Shown: positions 31,189 to 41,397, numbered from the stretch's first letter. The stretch is 64,000 nt of DNA from Lathyrus oleraceus (GCF_024323335.1 NC_066581.1:37695199-37759198); one strand, 5' to 3'. The notes: a model not told the origin generated them from the letters alone. Numbers and translations: made by a program.

Positions 31189-31672
31189 ATCTCCCCCTTT
31201 TTGATGATGACAAAACAAATAAAATTATCAGATGAAACATGAAAAATATTAGATCAGATAAACAAAAGCTCCCCCTGAGTTAGTACTAGGGAGTTCAGAA
31301 GTTCTTACCAGAGCTTTCCAAGCAATAAGATTTCTGAAAACTTTCTGCAATTTCTTAATTTAATGTTAGAACTATTTAATCAGAGCTATTATTTAATCAG
31401 AGCTAATTTTATCAGAACTATTTCTACAATTGTTGCAGAATGCTTAAGGTTTTAGACATAGTTTTCATCAGAGCTATTTAATAATTTCTCCCCTTTTTGG
31501 CATAATCAAAAAGGCATAAAACATAAAAAGAATAATAGAGAGAAAAACACTTCATTAAACAAAAGCACAAAGGCAAGCAGCAGTCAAAACATCAGATTCA
31601 ACAGAAATATCAGAGCTAAAAAAGAAAAGACAGAAGCAAAAACACTAGGCAAACAAAAGAAATCCTAAGTGC
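31189..31672 (-). other. 3' non-coding region and polypurine tracts of D
   Basis: Between the accessory ORF stop and the LTR. The polypurine tract AAAAAGGGGGAGAT (element strand) abuts the LTR at 31189-31202. A second tract with CCAAAAAGGGGAG lies at about 31486-31500. No gene is seen. Confidence 0.75.
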
Positions 31673-34186
31673 CTAAGGGTTTGGAGGAGGAGGAAGTCTC
31701 TGTAGTAGCATAGCAAACATATTCTGGAGGTTTTCATTCAGAGCGTCTTGCTTGTCCATCCTTGCCCGGAGCTCACTCTGATCTTGCTTGATCTCTTTCT
31801 GATCTTGCTTGATCTCCTTCAGAGTGTTAAGAATCAGAGGGATCGCAGAGGAAGACTCCCCCTGAATCAGAGCCTGCTGAGCTTCAGTTTCAGCAGCAGC
31901 TTGGGCTTCTGCATCTGCCTTAGCCTTGGCTTCAGCTTCCTGAATCCTTAGAAGTTCTGCTTCCTTTGCCAGCCGTTCTTCTTCCAATCTCTTAGCTTCT
32001 TCTTCAGCTTCCTTAGCCAACCTTTCTTCTTCTAATCTCTTGGCCTCAGCTTCTCTAGCCAGTCTCTCTTCCTCTAACCTTCTGGCCTCAGCTTCTCTAG
32101 CCAGTCTCTCTTGGAGTCTTTCCTCAGAGTCTCTGATGTAGCCATTTCTGACTTGTTCAGAGATACTCTTCAGCCTATAAGACTCAGAGGTCATCCAACT
32201 AATGACTCTGTTCCAGTGTGTCCTAACAGATTTAGGATCATCACTTACTTCAGAGTTTTTAGCCAGAGACTTGATCTTCTGGACTGAAGCTTCTGCAACC
32301 TGTATAATGGCCTCCTCAAGGGTAGGTATGATAATTTTAGGTTCAGGTTCAGGTGAATGAGGTGGAGAGTTTTGAGGGCTGAGATTTAGAGGTTGAGGTT
32401 CAGTTTGTTGAGGTTCAGATTGTTGAGGTTCAGATTCTGCTTGAAGTTCAGAATCTGCGTCTGGTTGAAGACTAGGAGAAGAAGCATATAATGGATTTAG
32501 GTCTAAAGGGTCAGAGTCTGGTCCAGGTACAGCGGGAATAAGTGGTGGAGTGATATAAGGTTCAGATGGTTGAATCACAGGTGGTTGGGTTTCAGAGGGT
32601 GTGGTGGTTGTTTGTGGTGGAAGTGAGGTTTGATTTTCAGAGGAGATGGTGGTTGTTTGTTGTGGAAGAGAAGTTCGGAGGGGAGAGGTTACTTCAGATT
32701 GTGTTTGAGTTTGTGGGGCGAAATTTTTAGCATAGATTTCAGCTATTGTTGGGGAGTTTGGGTCAGAGTGTTCTTGATCAGAGGACTCATGATCAGAGAA
32801 CTCTTGGTCAGAAGAAGGGGAAAGGTAAGGGGGTGATTCATATTCAGAGGATGAGGAGGAGCTGTGGTGGTATAGTTGATTAGGGTCAGAGGTTGTTGTG
32901 AAATTTCGAGCAATTTTTAGAACAGGTGGAGGTTGAGAGGTTCTGGTGATTGAAGGTGGTATTTCAGAGGTGGTATATATGGGAGGTGTTGGAAGAGGAG
33001 TAGAAGAAGCCATTACAGGTACAGAAGTAACAGGAGGAAGGGACTTACCAGAAGAGACATTCAGAGGTGCTGAAGCTTTGGTGCCAGAGGTTTCTCCAAG
33101 TCTGGCTTTCTTTGCCTTCCTTGCTTCCTCAGCTATCTTCTTCTCAGAAAGACCTCTTTTGTATCTGACCAGATCTTCTACAGAATCCAGACAGTCTTCA
33201 AGGCGGAAATCAGAGATATCAATGCCTTCATCCAGACGATCCTGAAGGTAGATAGCAATGGCATCTCTGGGTTCGTTCTTGAAGAACCTTTCAAGGCCAT
33301 GAGGCATCTTCCTCTGATCCTTCAGAGCTTCCCAGGTCACATTCATAGTGGGCTTGACTCTGATGTCTTTGATGATTCCCATACTCCTCAGATTTCTGGC
33401 ATTCAGAGGCTTTCCAACGTCAATTGCCAGATCATCCATACATCTGGTCTTCTCCAGAGCATCTACCAGCCCATGCTCAATGAAGATGTCAGAGAGCAAT
33501 CTACCCAGAGGAATGTAGGATCTGGGCTTCATATTATTCCTTGTTTCTCTGACTGAATCCCTCAGATATCTGAAGAGAAGAACAGGGAGGTTGATTGGAA
33601 TACCCTTCTGAATACAGTAGAGGATGCACTTCTGATCAGCATTTATATAATCTGAAGAGTTGGAGGCTGGACGATGATGGATTGTTCCCAGAATAATCTT
33701 CAGCCAAACTCGGAGGTTCTGATGAAGCTCCTTGTTCTTAGATGGGTTTCCTTCAACGTTTGCTTTGAAGATAGTAGGGTTAATGACTTCTGTGATGCGC
33801 TTGGACCTTGGAGGAATGTTGTAAATCCTTTTACCTCCAGCTTTTTCCATATTCAGCAAAGAAGCAATAGACGCTTCTGTGATAATGATCTTCACACCCA
33901 GAACAAAAGAAACAATGAACTCATCATCAGCATCTGCACATCTCCAGAATTCTTTCACCAGAAGAGGATAGATTGGACCATACAATCTGTTGAAGTAGGT
34001 TTCCCAACCTTGCTTGTGAAGATCTTCAGTTAAATCAACGCCATTTCTTTTCAAATTCTCAAAATCCACAAGCGATTCACACAGTACATCCAAACCTTCA
34101 AAGGGAGTTGAAAGATGAATGTGTTGTTCACGTTCCAAAATGTGAGGTTCTTTGTAAACTGGGGTCGTGGTAACATCTACAACCAT
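31673..34186 (-). CDS. copia D accessory (env-position) protein, plant-transposon-domain plus coiled coil
   Basis: An 837-residue frame downstream of pol. Residues about 40-300 form a plant-mobile/plant-transposon-like domain (G-W-E-T-Y-F-N-R-L-Y-G-P-I-Y, W-L-K-I-I-L-G-T-I-H, Y-C-I-Q-K-G-I-P-I-N, Y-I-P-L-G-R-L-L). Residues about 370-640 are Ser/Pro/Glu/Gln-rich. Residues about 680-800 are a highly charged coiled coil built of E-E-R-L-A-K-E-A-E repeats. No signal peptide or transmembrane helix is evident, so the traditional envelope-like label is not supported. An upstream ATG at 34272 opens a frame leading toward this one but one base out of phase, so the native start was probably 34272 with a single-base shift near 34195. 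Confidence 0.8.
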   Translation of the reverse strand: MVVDVTTTPVYKEPHILEREQHIHLSTPFEGLDVLCESLVDFENLKRNGVDLTEDLHKQGWETYFNRLYGPIYPLLVKEFWRCADADDEFIVSFVLGVKIIITEASIASLLNMEKAGGKRIYNIPPRSKRITEVINPTIFKANVEGNPSKNKELHQNLRVWLKIILGTIHHRPASNSSDYINADQKCILYCIQKGIPINLPVLLFRYLRDSVRETRNNMKPRSYIPLGRLLSDIFIEHGLVDALEKTRCMDDLAIDVGKPLNARNLRSMGIIKDIRVKPTMNVTWEALKDQRKMPHGLERFFKNEPRDAIAIYLQDRLDEGIDISDFRLEDCLDSVEDLVRYKRGLSEKKIAEEARKAKKARLGETSGTKASAPLNVSSGKSLPPVTSVPVMASSTPLPTPPIYTTSEIPPSITRTSQPPPVLKIARNFTTTSDPNQLYHHSSSSSSEYESPPYLSPSSDQEFSDHESSDQEHSDPNSPTIAEIYAKNFAPQTQTQSEVTSPLRTSLPQQTTTISSENQTSLPPQTTTTPSETQPPVIQPSEPYITPPLIPAVPGPDSDPLDLNPLYASSPSLQPDADSELQAESEPQQSEPQQTEPQPLNLSPQNSPPHSPEPEPKIIIPTLEEAIIQVAEASVQKIKSLAKNSEVSDDPKSVRTHWNRVISWMTSESYRLKSISEQVRNGYIRDSEERLQERLAREAEARRLEEERLAREAEAKRLEEERLAKEAEEEAKRLEEERLAKEAELLRIQEAEAKAKADAEAQAAAETEAQQALIQGESSSAIPLILNTLKEIKQDQKEIKQDQSELRARMDKQDALNENLQNMFAMLLQRLPPPPNP

Positions 34187-34755
34187 GGGTGTTTGAGTGT
34201 TTGAGGTTTGGGGTTAGAAGCAGCTTCCATTTGTTGGGAGAAGTTAAAAACTGCTTGCTCTTGAGGATTCATGACGAAGATTGATGAAGAAGATGAAGAA
34301 CTGAGAAGGTTGCAGAGAAAACTTCGAGAGAGGGTTTAGGGTTTAAGAGTGAGTGAGAGTGATAAGTGTGTGAAATGTGAGAAAAGTGTTTATATACTAA
34401 GGGTAAAAACACATGCAAAACGACACACATACCAGCGTTAGCACAAAAACCAAAATAGCACGTTTGGGGAAAAATGATTACAGCTCATTAATGAATGTCT
34501 AATCCCAACAGTAAGCACACTGCTCAAGGAGATTTCAAGCGTTCTGACCTTTGATTTCTATTGACAGCTGTCTAGAAGTTCTAGGGTTAGACGCATGTTC
34601 CCCACGTGTTGATGTTTCTGATCTTCAGGAATACCAAAGGATTTCTGAAGATTTCTAACTCAGATATCTTCTTAACTTGGTAGAAGTATCAGAGTCAGAG
34701 GCAGAAGTATATTTGTTTTTATCAGAGTCTCATTTTACATGTTCAGAGCCAAATT
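34187..34755 (-). promoter_or_regulatory. spacer with TATA promoter and leader of D accessory gene
   Basis: On the minus strand TATATAAAC (34388-34396) is followed by a CT/AAACCC-rich leader and the ATG at 34272, about 115 bp downstream. This resembles an ordinary plant pol II promoter and leader and is separate from the LTR promoter. Between pol and the TATA box I see no coding region. Confidence 0.5.
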
Positions 34756-36636
34756 TTACTCAGGACAATTTTTAATGTTCAGATTTTCTAAGATGAAACG
34801 AAATCTATCTTCAGCTAGAGGCTTAGTAAAGATATCTGCCCATTGATGTTCTGTATCAATGAACTTCAGCGTTACTATCCCTTTCTGAACATAGTCTCTA
34901 ATAAAATGATGTTTTATTTCTATGTGTTTGGCTCTGGAATGCAAAATGGGATTCTTACTCAAACAAATAGCAGCAGTATTATCACAAAGGATAGGAATGT
35001 TACTCTCAAAGATTTGTAGATCTTCTAGCTGATGTTTCATCCAGAGCATCTGAGTTGTGCATAGTGACGCTGAGATATATTCTGCTTCTGCAGTTGATAG
35101 AGCAATTGTTGACTGTCTTTTGCTAGCCCAGGAGATTAAGTTGTTTCCCAGAAGCTGGCAATTTCCAGATGTGCTTTTACGTTCTATTCTATCTCCTGCA
35201 TAATCTGCATCACAATAACCAGAAAGCCTATACTCTGATGTTTTCTCATACATCAGGCCCAGGTTAGGAGTTCCTTTCAGATACTTAAGAATTCTCTTAA
35301 CAGCTGTTAAATGAGATTCTCTAGGATCTGATTGGAATCTGGCACAAAGACAAACGCTAAAGAGAATATCAGGACGAGTAGCAGTCAGATAGAGAAGAGA
35401 GCCTATCATACCTCTATAGAGCTTCTGACAAACCTTGTTGCTTACCTCTTCCTTCTCCAGAATGCAAGTTGGGTGCATAGGAGTCTTTGCAGAGTTGCAT
35501 TCAGTCATGTCAAACTTCTTCAGAACATCTTTAATGTACTTGCTTTGATGAATGTACGTGACTTCTGGAGTTTGATTTATTTGAATTCCCAGAAAGAACT
35601 TTAGTTCTTGCATTAGACTCATTTCAAATTCTGCCTGCATTAACTTAGAAAATTCTTGGCAAACAGAGATATTAGCAGAACCAAAAATAATGTCATCAAC
35701 ATAAATCTGGCATATCACGAGATCATTTTTATGGTTTTTACAGAAGAGTGTAGAATCAACTTTCCCTCTGATAAAATTTTGTTCCAGAAGAAAATTACTT
35801 AAGCGTTCATACCAAGCTCTGGGAGCTTGTTTAAGTCCATATAAGGATTTCTTAAGTTTGAAAACATGTTCTGGAAAATTTGAGTTTTCAAAACCAGGAG
35901 GTTGATTTACATACACTTCTTCTGAAATATAACCATTAAGAAATGCACTCTTGACATCCATTTGGTATAATTTGATAGAATGATTAATAGCAAAAGATAC
36001 AAGAAGACGAATAGATTCTAACCTTGCGACTGGAGCAAAAGTTTCATTATAATCAATACCTTCTTGTTGACTATAACCTTGAGCTACCAGTCGTGCTTTG
36101 TTTCTGACAACTTCTCCTTTCTCGTTCAGTTTGTTTCTGAAAACCCATCTGGTTCCAATGACATGAGTGCCTCTGGGTTTAGGAACGAGATCCCAGACAT
36201 CATTCTTGGAGAATTGATCTAACTCTTCTTGCATAGCTGCCACCCAATCATTATCTTGAAGAGCTTCATCACAGGACGTAGGCTCAATCAGAGACACTAG
36301 TCCCAGAGGAATATCTTCAGAAGTTCTGAAGGTAGATCTGGTTCTAACAGGTTCATCTTTGTTTCCCAAAATCAAATCTTCAGATACGTTGCTACGACTC
36401 TTGACTTTCCTTGGGATTTCTGGAGATTTAATTTCTTCAGAGTCTGGAGTGACAGTTGCTTCTGGAGTTTTCTCAGATTCTACGAGAGTGATTTCCAAAT
36501 CTGCAAACTTTTCAACTAGCTTTGACTTTTCAGGGTCAAGCTTATCATCAAATCTAACATGAATTGATTCCTCCACAATTTTGGTTTCTGTGTTGTATAC
36601 TCTGTAGCCTTTAGAGCGTTCTGAGTATCCTAACAT
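34756..36636 (-). CDS. copia D reverse transcriptase and RNase H
   Basis: 626 residues. After an acidic linker the RT domain begins with D-N-D-W-V-A-A-M-Q-E-E-L and R-W-V-F-R-N-K-L, then K-A-R-L-V-A-Q-G, D-V-K-S-A-F-L-N-G, S-L-Y-G-L-K-Q-A-P-R-A-W-Y and the catalytic Y-V-D-D-I-I-F-G-S. RNase H follows (C-D-A-D-Y-A-G-D, S-T-A-E-A-E-Y, C-D-N-T-A-A-I, K-H-I-E-I-K-H-H). D-I-F-T-K-P-L near the end is typical of Ty1/copia. The domain itself is intact, but it is separated from integrase by a one-base deletion near 36700. Confidence 0.95.
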   Translation of the reverse strand: MLGYSERSKGYRVYNTETKIVEESIHVRFDDKLDPEKSKLVEKFADLEITLVESEKTPEATVTPDSEEIKSPEIPRKVKSRSNVSEDLILGNKDEPVRTRSTFRTSEDIPLGLVSLIEPTSCDEALQDNDWVAAMQEELDQFSKNDVWDLVPKPRGTHVIGTRWVFRNKLNEKGEVVRNKARLVAQGYSQQEGIDYNETFAPVARLESIRLLVSFAINHSIKLYQMDVKSAFLNGYISEEVYVNQPPGFENSNFPEHVFKLKKSLYGLKQAPRAWYERLSNFLLEQNFIRGKVDSTLFCKNHKNDLVICQIYVDDIIFGSANISVCQEFSKLMQAEFEMSLMQELKFFLGIQINQTPEVTYIHQSKYIKDVLKKFDMTECNSAKTPMHPTCILEKEEVSNKVCQKLYRGMIGSLLYLTATRPDILFSVCLCARFQSDPRESHLTAVKRILKYLKGTPNLGLMYEKTSEYRLSGYCDADYAGDRIERKSTSGNCQLLGNNLISWASKRQSTIALSTAEAEYISASLCTTQMLWMKHQLEDLQIFESNIPILCDNTAAICLSKNPILHSRAKHIEIKHHFIRDYVQKGIVTLKFIDTEHQWADIFTKPLAEDRFRFILENLNIKNCPE

Positions 36637-36686
36637 AATACCTTTCTGTGCTTTGGAATCAAACTTGTTCAGATGTTCTTTAGTAT

Positions 36687-37835
36687 TTAATATAAAACAA
36701 ATGCATCCAAAGGATGAAAATATGAGATGTTGGGTTTTCTTCCCTTACACAGTTCATAGGGAGTCTTTTCCAGAATAGGTCTAATAGAGATTCTATTCTG
36801 AATATAACACGCTGTATTTACAGCTTCTGCCCAAAAGTGCTTTGCTACATTTGTTTCATTGATCATGGTTCTGGCCATTTCTTGAAGTGTCCTATTCTTC
36901 CTCTCTACAACTCCATTTTGTTGTGGAGTTCTAGGGCAGGAGAAATCATGGGATATTCCATTAGAATCAAATAGTTCTTCAAAATCTTTATTTTCAAATT
37001 CTCCACCATGATCACTTCTGACTCTAACAATTTTAGAGTCAAATTCTTTTTGCACTTTAGAACAGAAACTGGTGAATACAGAGTGAGACTCACTCTTGTG
37101 CCTTAGGAATTTTACCCATGTCCAGCGGCTGTAATCATCAACGATTACAAGTCCATACTTCTTTCCATTGACTGATGCTGTTTTCACAGGACCAAATAAG
37201 TCAATGTGAAGAAGCTCCAGAGGCTTGGAGGTAGAAACAACATTTTTCTTTTTAAAAGATGTTTTTGAAAACTTTCCTTTCTGACAAGCTTCACACAGAG
37301 CATCTGAAGAAAACTTCAGTTTAGGTAGGCCTCTGACTAACTCAAGTTTAGTTAGCTGAGAAAGTTTCCTCATGCTACTGTGGCCTAAGCGTCTATGCCA
37401 TACCCATTGCTCTTCGTGAACTGACATTAAACATTTAACATTTTGATCTTTTAAATCAGAAAGATTTATTTTATAAATGTTGTTTTTCCTCTTGCCTGTG
37501 AAAAGGACAGAGCCATCGTTCTGATTAATGGCTTTACACGTTTTTTGATTAAAGATTACATCATAACCGTTATCACTTAATTGACTTATGGATAACAAGT
37601 TATGCATTAATCCTTCTACATAAAGAACATCAGATATAGAGGGAAGAGTACCATTACCAATAGTTCCGGAGCCTCTGATTCTTCCTTTCTGATCTCCTCC
37701 GAAGCCTACAAAGCCAGCGTCTTTAAGTTCCAGGCTTTGGAACATAGACTTTCTTCCCGTCATATGTCGCGAGCATCCAGAGTCCAGGTACCATGACTGG
37801 TGTCTGAACTTTGCTGCATAGGATATCTGCAACAT
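36687..37835 (-). CDS. copia D protease active site, GAG-pre-integrase and integrase
   Basis: 382 residues opening in the protease region with W-Y-L-D-S-G-C-S-R-H-M-T-G (catalytic D-S-G). This leads into the GAG-pre-integrase zinc region (W-H-R-R-L-G-H-S, C-E-A-C-Q-K-G-K). The integrase core has D in L-L-H-I-D-L-F-G-P, D in R-S-D-H-G-G-E-F-E and E in G-V-V-E-R-K-N-R-T. The catalytic triad is complete. It is out of phase with the upstream piece (37723-38166) and with RT, so two single-base shifts flank it. Confidence 0.93.
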   Translation of the reverse strand: MLQISYAAKFRHQSWYLDSGCSRHMTGRKSMFQSLELKDAGFVGFGGDQKGRIRGSGTIGNGTLPSISDVLYVEGLMHNLLSISQLSDNGYDVIFNQKTCKAINQNDGSVLFTGKRKNNIYKINLSDLKDQNVKCLMSVHEEQWVWHRRLGHSSMRKLSQLTKLELVRGLPKLKFSSDALCEACQKGKFSKTSFKKKNVVSTSKPLELLHIDLFGPVKTASVNGKKYGLVIVDDYSRWTWVKFLRHKSESHSVFTSFCSKVQKEFDSKIVRVRSDHGGEFENKDFEELFDSNGISHDFSCPRTPQQNGVVERKNRTLQEMARTMINETNVAKHFWAEAVNTACYIQNRISIRPILEKTPYELCKGRKPNISYFHPLDAFVLY

Positions 37836-38166
37836 AGATAATCTTATCTTTCGGTACCCAGAATCTCTTGGGTCCTTTCAGATTAGTTTTCCCAGAGTTT
37901 CTTACAACTTTGGGTCTTCTAGCATTTTTAAATTTGTGTTCTTGTGTGTGTGTGTAGTGGTATGAGAAAGGCGATTTAATTTGGTTACTGGTAGAAGTTT
38001 TATCAGAATCAGAATCATACCCAATTCCCCTTTTATTATTCTGACCTACTCCATAAATCATGGATGCCATAATACTCCTATTTATCCCATTCTTCAGAAA
38101 TTGTTGAAAGGCTTCTTCATACTTATAAATAATTTCATTTGAAGTTTGTGGTGCTTGAGACAACAC
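37723..38166 (-). pseudogene. copia D Gag-protease linker
   Basis: 147 codons bridging gag and protease in one frame (F-W-V-P-K-D-K-I-I before the protease). The frame is displaced by one base from the upstream gag C-terminus near 38215. It loses phase again before the D-S-G active site, so the last codons (about 37723-37840) are out-of-frame readings of protease DNA. Confidence 0.75.
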
Positions 38167-38213
38167 TTCTTCTAATTCTAAGCTTTTTGTTTTAGCTCCA
38201 TCTCTTTCTAACG

Positions 38214-38984
38214 TTACGATTTGATTGTATCTTCATGTGCTAGAATTGTTGTCTCAAGTTCACTACATTCTTCAGATTTTGCTTTAAGAAGACCTTTAAT
38301 GCTTTTAACTTTTTGTTTTAATTTCTGAAGAGAGGTAAGAGTTTCTGATAAACATGATTCTAAGTCAGATCTAGAAAGTTCAGAAAATACCTCTTCAGAT
38401 TCTTCATCTGAGCTGCTGGATGTGGTAGCCATAAATGCTACGTTGGCTTGTTCATCAGAGTCAGATTCTGATGATCCTGATTCACTATCGTCCCAGGTGG
38501 CCATTAATCCTTTCTTTGTTCTGAAGGCATTTTTCTTGAAGCTTTCTTTCTTAGAGTTATCTTTCTTCAGCTTGGGGCATTCATTTCTATAATGACCTGT
38601 TTCTTTACATTCAAAACAGGTAATATCTTTATTAGGTTTACCTTTTGAAGTTGACTCTGATCTATCCCCTCTGGGTCTTGATCTTCTGAAGTTGTTGTTG
38701 TTCCTTCTTTTCCAGAGTTGCTTAACTCTTCTGGTTAGTAGAGACAGCTCTTCTTCATCATCAGAGTCTTCAGGTTCAGAGTCATCAGTGTCTGCAGTTT
38801 CTGCTTGAAGAGCCTTGGTTCTGTCTGACTTCCGTCTTTCAGGTCTGGACTTCAGCGCCACTGACTTGTTCCTTTTCTGAGGCTCATCCTCCTCTAGTTC
38901 TATCTCATGACTTCTGAGAGAGCTAACAAGTTCTTCAAGGCTGATGTTGTTCAGATCCTTTGATAGCTTCAGAGCAGTAACCAT
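38214..38984 (-). pseudogene. copia D Gag, C-terminal part with zinc knuckle
   Basis: 256 residues: the end of the UBN2-type Gag domain, a Lys/Arg- and acidic-rich linker, one CCHC zinc knuckle (C-F-E-C-K-E-T-G-H-Y-R-N-E-C) near residue 123 and a Ser/Asp/Glu-rich C-terminus with a coiled coil. It begins a few bases after a frameshift that ends the N-terminal Gag piece, and it ends at a shift near 38215. Confidence 0.88.
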
Positions 38985-39021
38985 TGGTCTCCATTTCTTT
39001 GGCAGACTTCTGACAATCTTC

Positions 39022-39534
39022 TTAACATGATCTGCAGTCGTATCCCTTGTCTAGCACTTTAAGACCTGCAATAAGAGTTTGGAATCTGGAAAACATAGCT
39101 TCTATAGCTTCGTCATCTTCCATCTTGAAGGCTTCATATTTCTGGATCAACGCCAGAGCCTTCGTCTCCTTGACTTGGGAGTTTCCTTCATGGGTCATCT
39201 TCAGAGAGTCAAGTATATCTTTAGCCGTCTCTCTGTTGGTGATCTTTTCGTATTCGTTGTATGATATAGCATTTAGAAGTATTGTTCTGGCCTTGTGATG
39301 ATTTTTGAACTCACGTTTCTGATCTTCTGACATTTTGCTTCTGGGAACTTCAGCTCCATTTAAGGTTGGAGGTTTGTATCCATCTGTGACAATGTCCCAG
39401 AGGTCAGCATCATAACCCAGAAAGAAACTTTCGATTCTATCTTTCCAGTAATCAAACTTTTCTCCATCAAAAACAGGAGGCTTGGCATTGTAAGAATCTT
39501 TCTCATTTGAGTGGGCCATTTGTTTTTCTCGCAC
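39022..39534 (-). pseudogene. copia D Gag, N-terminal part
   Basis: 170 residues with the typical copia Gag start: P-P-V-F-D-G-E-K-F-D-Y-W-K-D-R-I-E-S-F near residues 20-40, A-L-A-L-I-Q-K-Y-E-A-F-K and M-F-S-R-F-Q-T-L-I-A-G-L. The frame ends at 39022 because of a one-base shift just after K-G-Y. Gag continues in another frame in the next piece. The start lies about 70 bp from the LTR, leaving a very short leader past the primer site. Confidence 0.9.
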
Positions 39535-39590
39535 TGGATCTCTCTACACGGTTAAGTGTTTGATTTGAAAATCAATAACAGAGCCGGAGC

Positions 39591-39602
39591 TCTGATACCA
39601 AT
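39591..39602 (-). other. primer binding site of D (initiator Met tRNA)
   Basis: On the minus strand TGGTATCAGAGC follows the end of the 5' LTR after two bases. It complements the 3' end of initiator methionyl tRNA. Confidence 0.92.
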
Positions 39603-40684
39603 TGAAGGTGAGAAAAACAAGAAAGGGGGGTTTGAATTGTTTGAAAAATAAGCGCTTTTGCAAAATGAAATCACACAATGATTTTATACTGGTTCGCTTA
39701 TAACACAAAGCTACTCCAGTCCACCCGGCCAAGGTGATTTCGCCTTCAACAAGGACTTAATCCACTAATCTTGAAAGATTACAAACAACCCCTAAGAGAG
39801 AAGAAAATCTCTTAGTCCTCTCAAGTCTACAGACTACAAAGAGTCACTTGAGGAAATCAAATAAAAATTAGATACAAGATGTGTAATCTAGAGTGCTTCT
39901 AAGAAAGCAAATATTACAAACTTAAGAACAAATTTTTTCACTTGATAAGCAAAAGCTTAGTGAAAATCTTTGAAGAACAAAGATGTTTTTCTTGAGCGTG
40001 ATATGATTTCAGTATAGTTTTGGCTAGTGATTTCTTCGTATTTACTGAATGAGATTTCTTCTCTATTTATAGGAGTTGAAGTAGAGTTGAAGTAGCGTTG
40101 AATCTGTTGGATATTGAGATGTAATTACGCCATTCCATTAATAGCTTCTGTAGTAGACTTTTTCACTTAGAAGTGACTACTTACCACAATTAGTATCTTC
40201 TCTCTTGGAAGTGGAGATTAACGTCTCTTTCTAATTGAGGAAATCCATTTGCAGAATTTTAACTTGGCTTAAACGTTACTTCATCATGATTAACAATTCT
40301 GATTAGAGTCTTTGTGTATCTGGAGAAACTGGCTTCTGATGTTATTTCTTGAATGTTCAGATGGCGCTGATAACTTCAGAATTTACAGAAGGCATTTGTT
40401 CAGAGTCAGAGCTTCTAGACTTTACTTCATGTTCAGATGCTTCTGATACTTGCAGTTTTGTCCAGAGTCAGAGCTTCTTGAATGAGATTCCACTTTAGAT
40501 GCTTCTGATACTTGAGATTTTGCATCTGATCTTGTTGTGCATCTGATGACATCATCAGATTTATTTCTTCTTTCTTTAGAACCCTGCACACTTAGAAACT
40601 TTTCGTTAGGGTGCCATTTTTGGTTTCATCCTTTGTTATCATCAAAATCATGGAATCTATTGTAGAACTATTATTGTTCTTACA
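39603..40684 (-). repeat. 5' LTR of copia D
   Basis: 1082 bp; matches the other LTR at every position I compared except one. TATA box at 40063-40071. Ends at target duplication ACTAC (40685-40689). Confidence 0.95.
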
Positions 40685-40689
40685 ACTAC

Positions 40690-41397
40690 CTCAGTAAGAA
40701 ATTCACCGTCTGTGAGACTCGGTATTCTATGCTTGAGAAGACTTGTTACGCATTGGCTTGGGCTGCTAGGCGTCTGCGTCAGTATATGTTGAATCATACC
40801 ACTTGGTTGATATCCAAAATGGATCCAATCAAGTATATATTTGAGAAGCCTGCTTTAATTGGGAGAATTGCCCGTTGGCAGATGTTGTTATCATAGTATG
40901 ATATCGAATACCGATCTCAGAAAGCAATCAAAGGTAGTATCTTGGCTGACCATTTGGCTCACCAACCAATTGAAGATTATCAGTCAGTACAGTATGATTT
41001 TCCTGATGAAGAGATCTTGTACTTGAAAATGAAAGATTGTGATGAACCATTGCTTGAAGAAGGGCCAGAACCTGGTTCCCGTTGGGGCATGGTATTTGAT
41101 GGAGTTGTTAATCAATATGGTAATGGCATTGGGGCAGTGATTATTACTCCTCAAGGCACGCATTTTCCGTTTACAGCTAGATTGACATTCAAATTTAAAA
41201 ATAATACGGCAGAATATGAAGCTTACATTATGGGGCTCGAAGAGGCCATTGATCTCAGAATCAAGCACTTAGATGTCTTTTGCGATTCAGCTTTGGTCGT
41301 GAATCAAATCAAAGGTGAATGGGAGGCGAATCAACCCGGTTTAATACCATATAGAGATTATGCGAGGAGGATTTCAACTTTCTTTAGAAAGGTTTAG
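40690..41397 (+). pseudogene. Ogre C RNase H end and archaeal-type RNase H
   Basis: The Ogre C frame resumes after element D with Y-L-S-K-K-F, S-M-L-E-K-T-C-Y-A-L-A-W and M-D-P-I-K-Y-I-F-E, the end of the first RNase H. An in-frame TAG lies near 40896. A second RNase H of the archaeal type follows, characteristic of the Tat lineage: V-F-D-G-V-V-N, N-G-I-G-A-V-I, N-N-T-A-E-Y-E-A-Y and F-C-D-S-A-L-V-V-N-Q. The frame closes with TAG at 41395. The largest open piece is 40942-41397. Confidence 0.88.

Larger units (their letters stand above)
30107..40684 (-). mobile_element. SIRE/Maximus-type Ty1/copia element D, complete
   Basis: A 10,578-bp element with two 1082-bp LTRs that differ at one position I can see (near 30182 against 39678). 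It has a perfect 5-bp target duplication, an initiator-Met tRNA primer site, gag, protease, integrase, RT, RNase H and a long accessory ORF at the 3' end, all on the minus strand. The near-identical LTRs show a very recent insertion, yet gag, pol and the accessory gene each carry one or more single-base frameshifts. Confidence 0.95.

Noticed and set aside
32946..33245. Plus-strand ORF of 99 codons and others opposite the copia accessory gene
   Set aside because: Shadow frames of the 837-codon minus-strand gene; no independent features.
31673..34186. Interpretation of the copia 3' ORF as a true viral envelope glycoprotein
   Set aside because: No signal peptide, no transmembrane helix, and a plant-transposon-like domain plus charged coiled coil instead.
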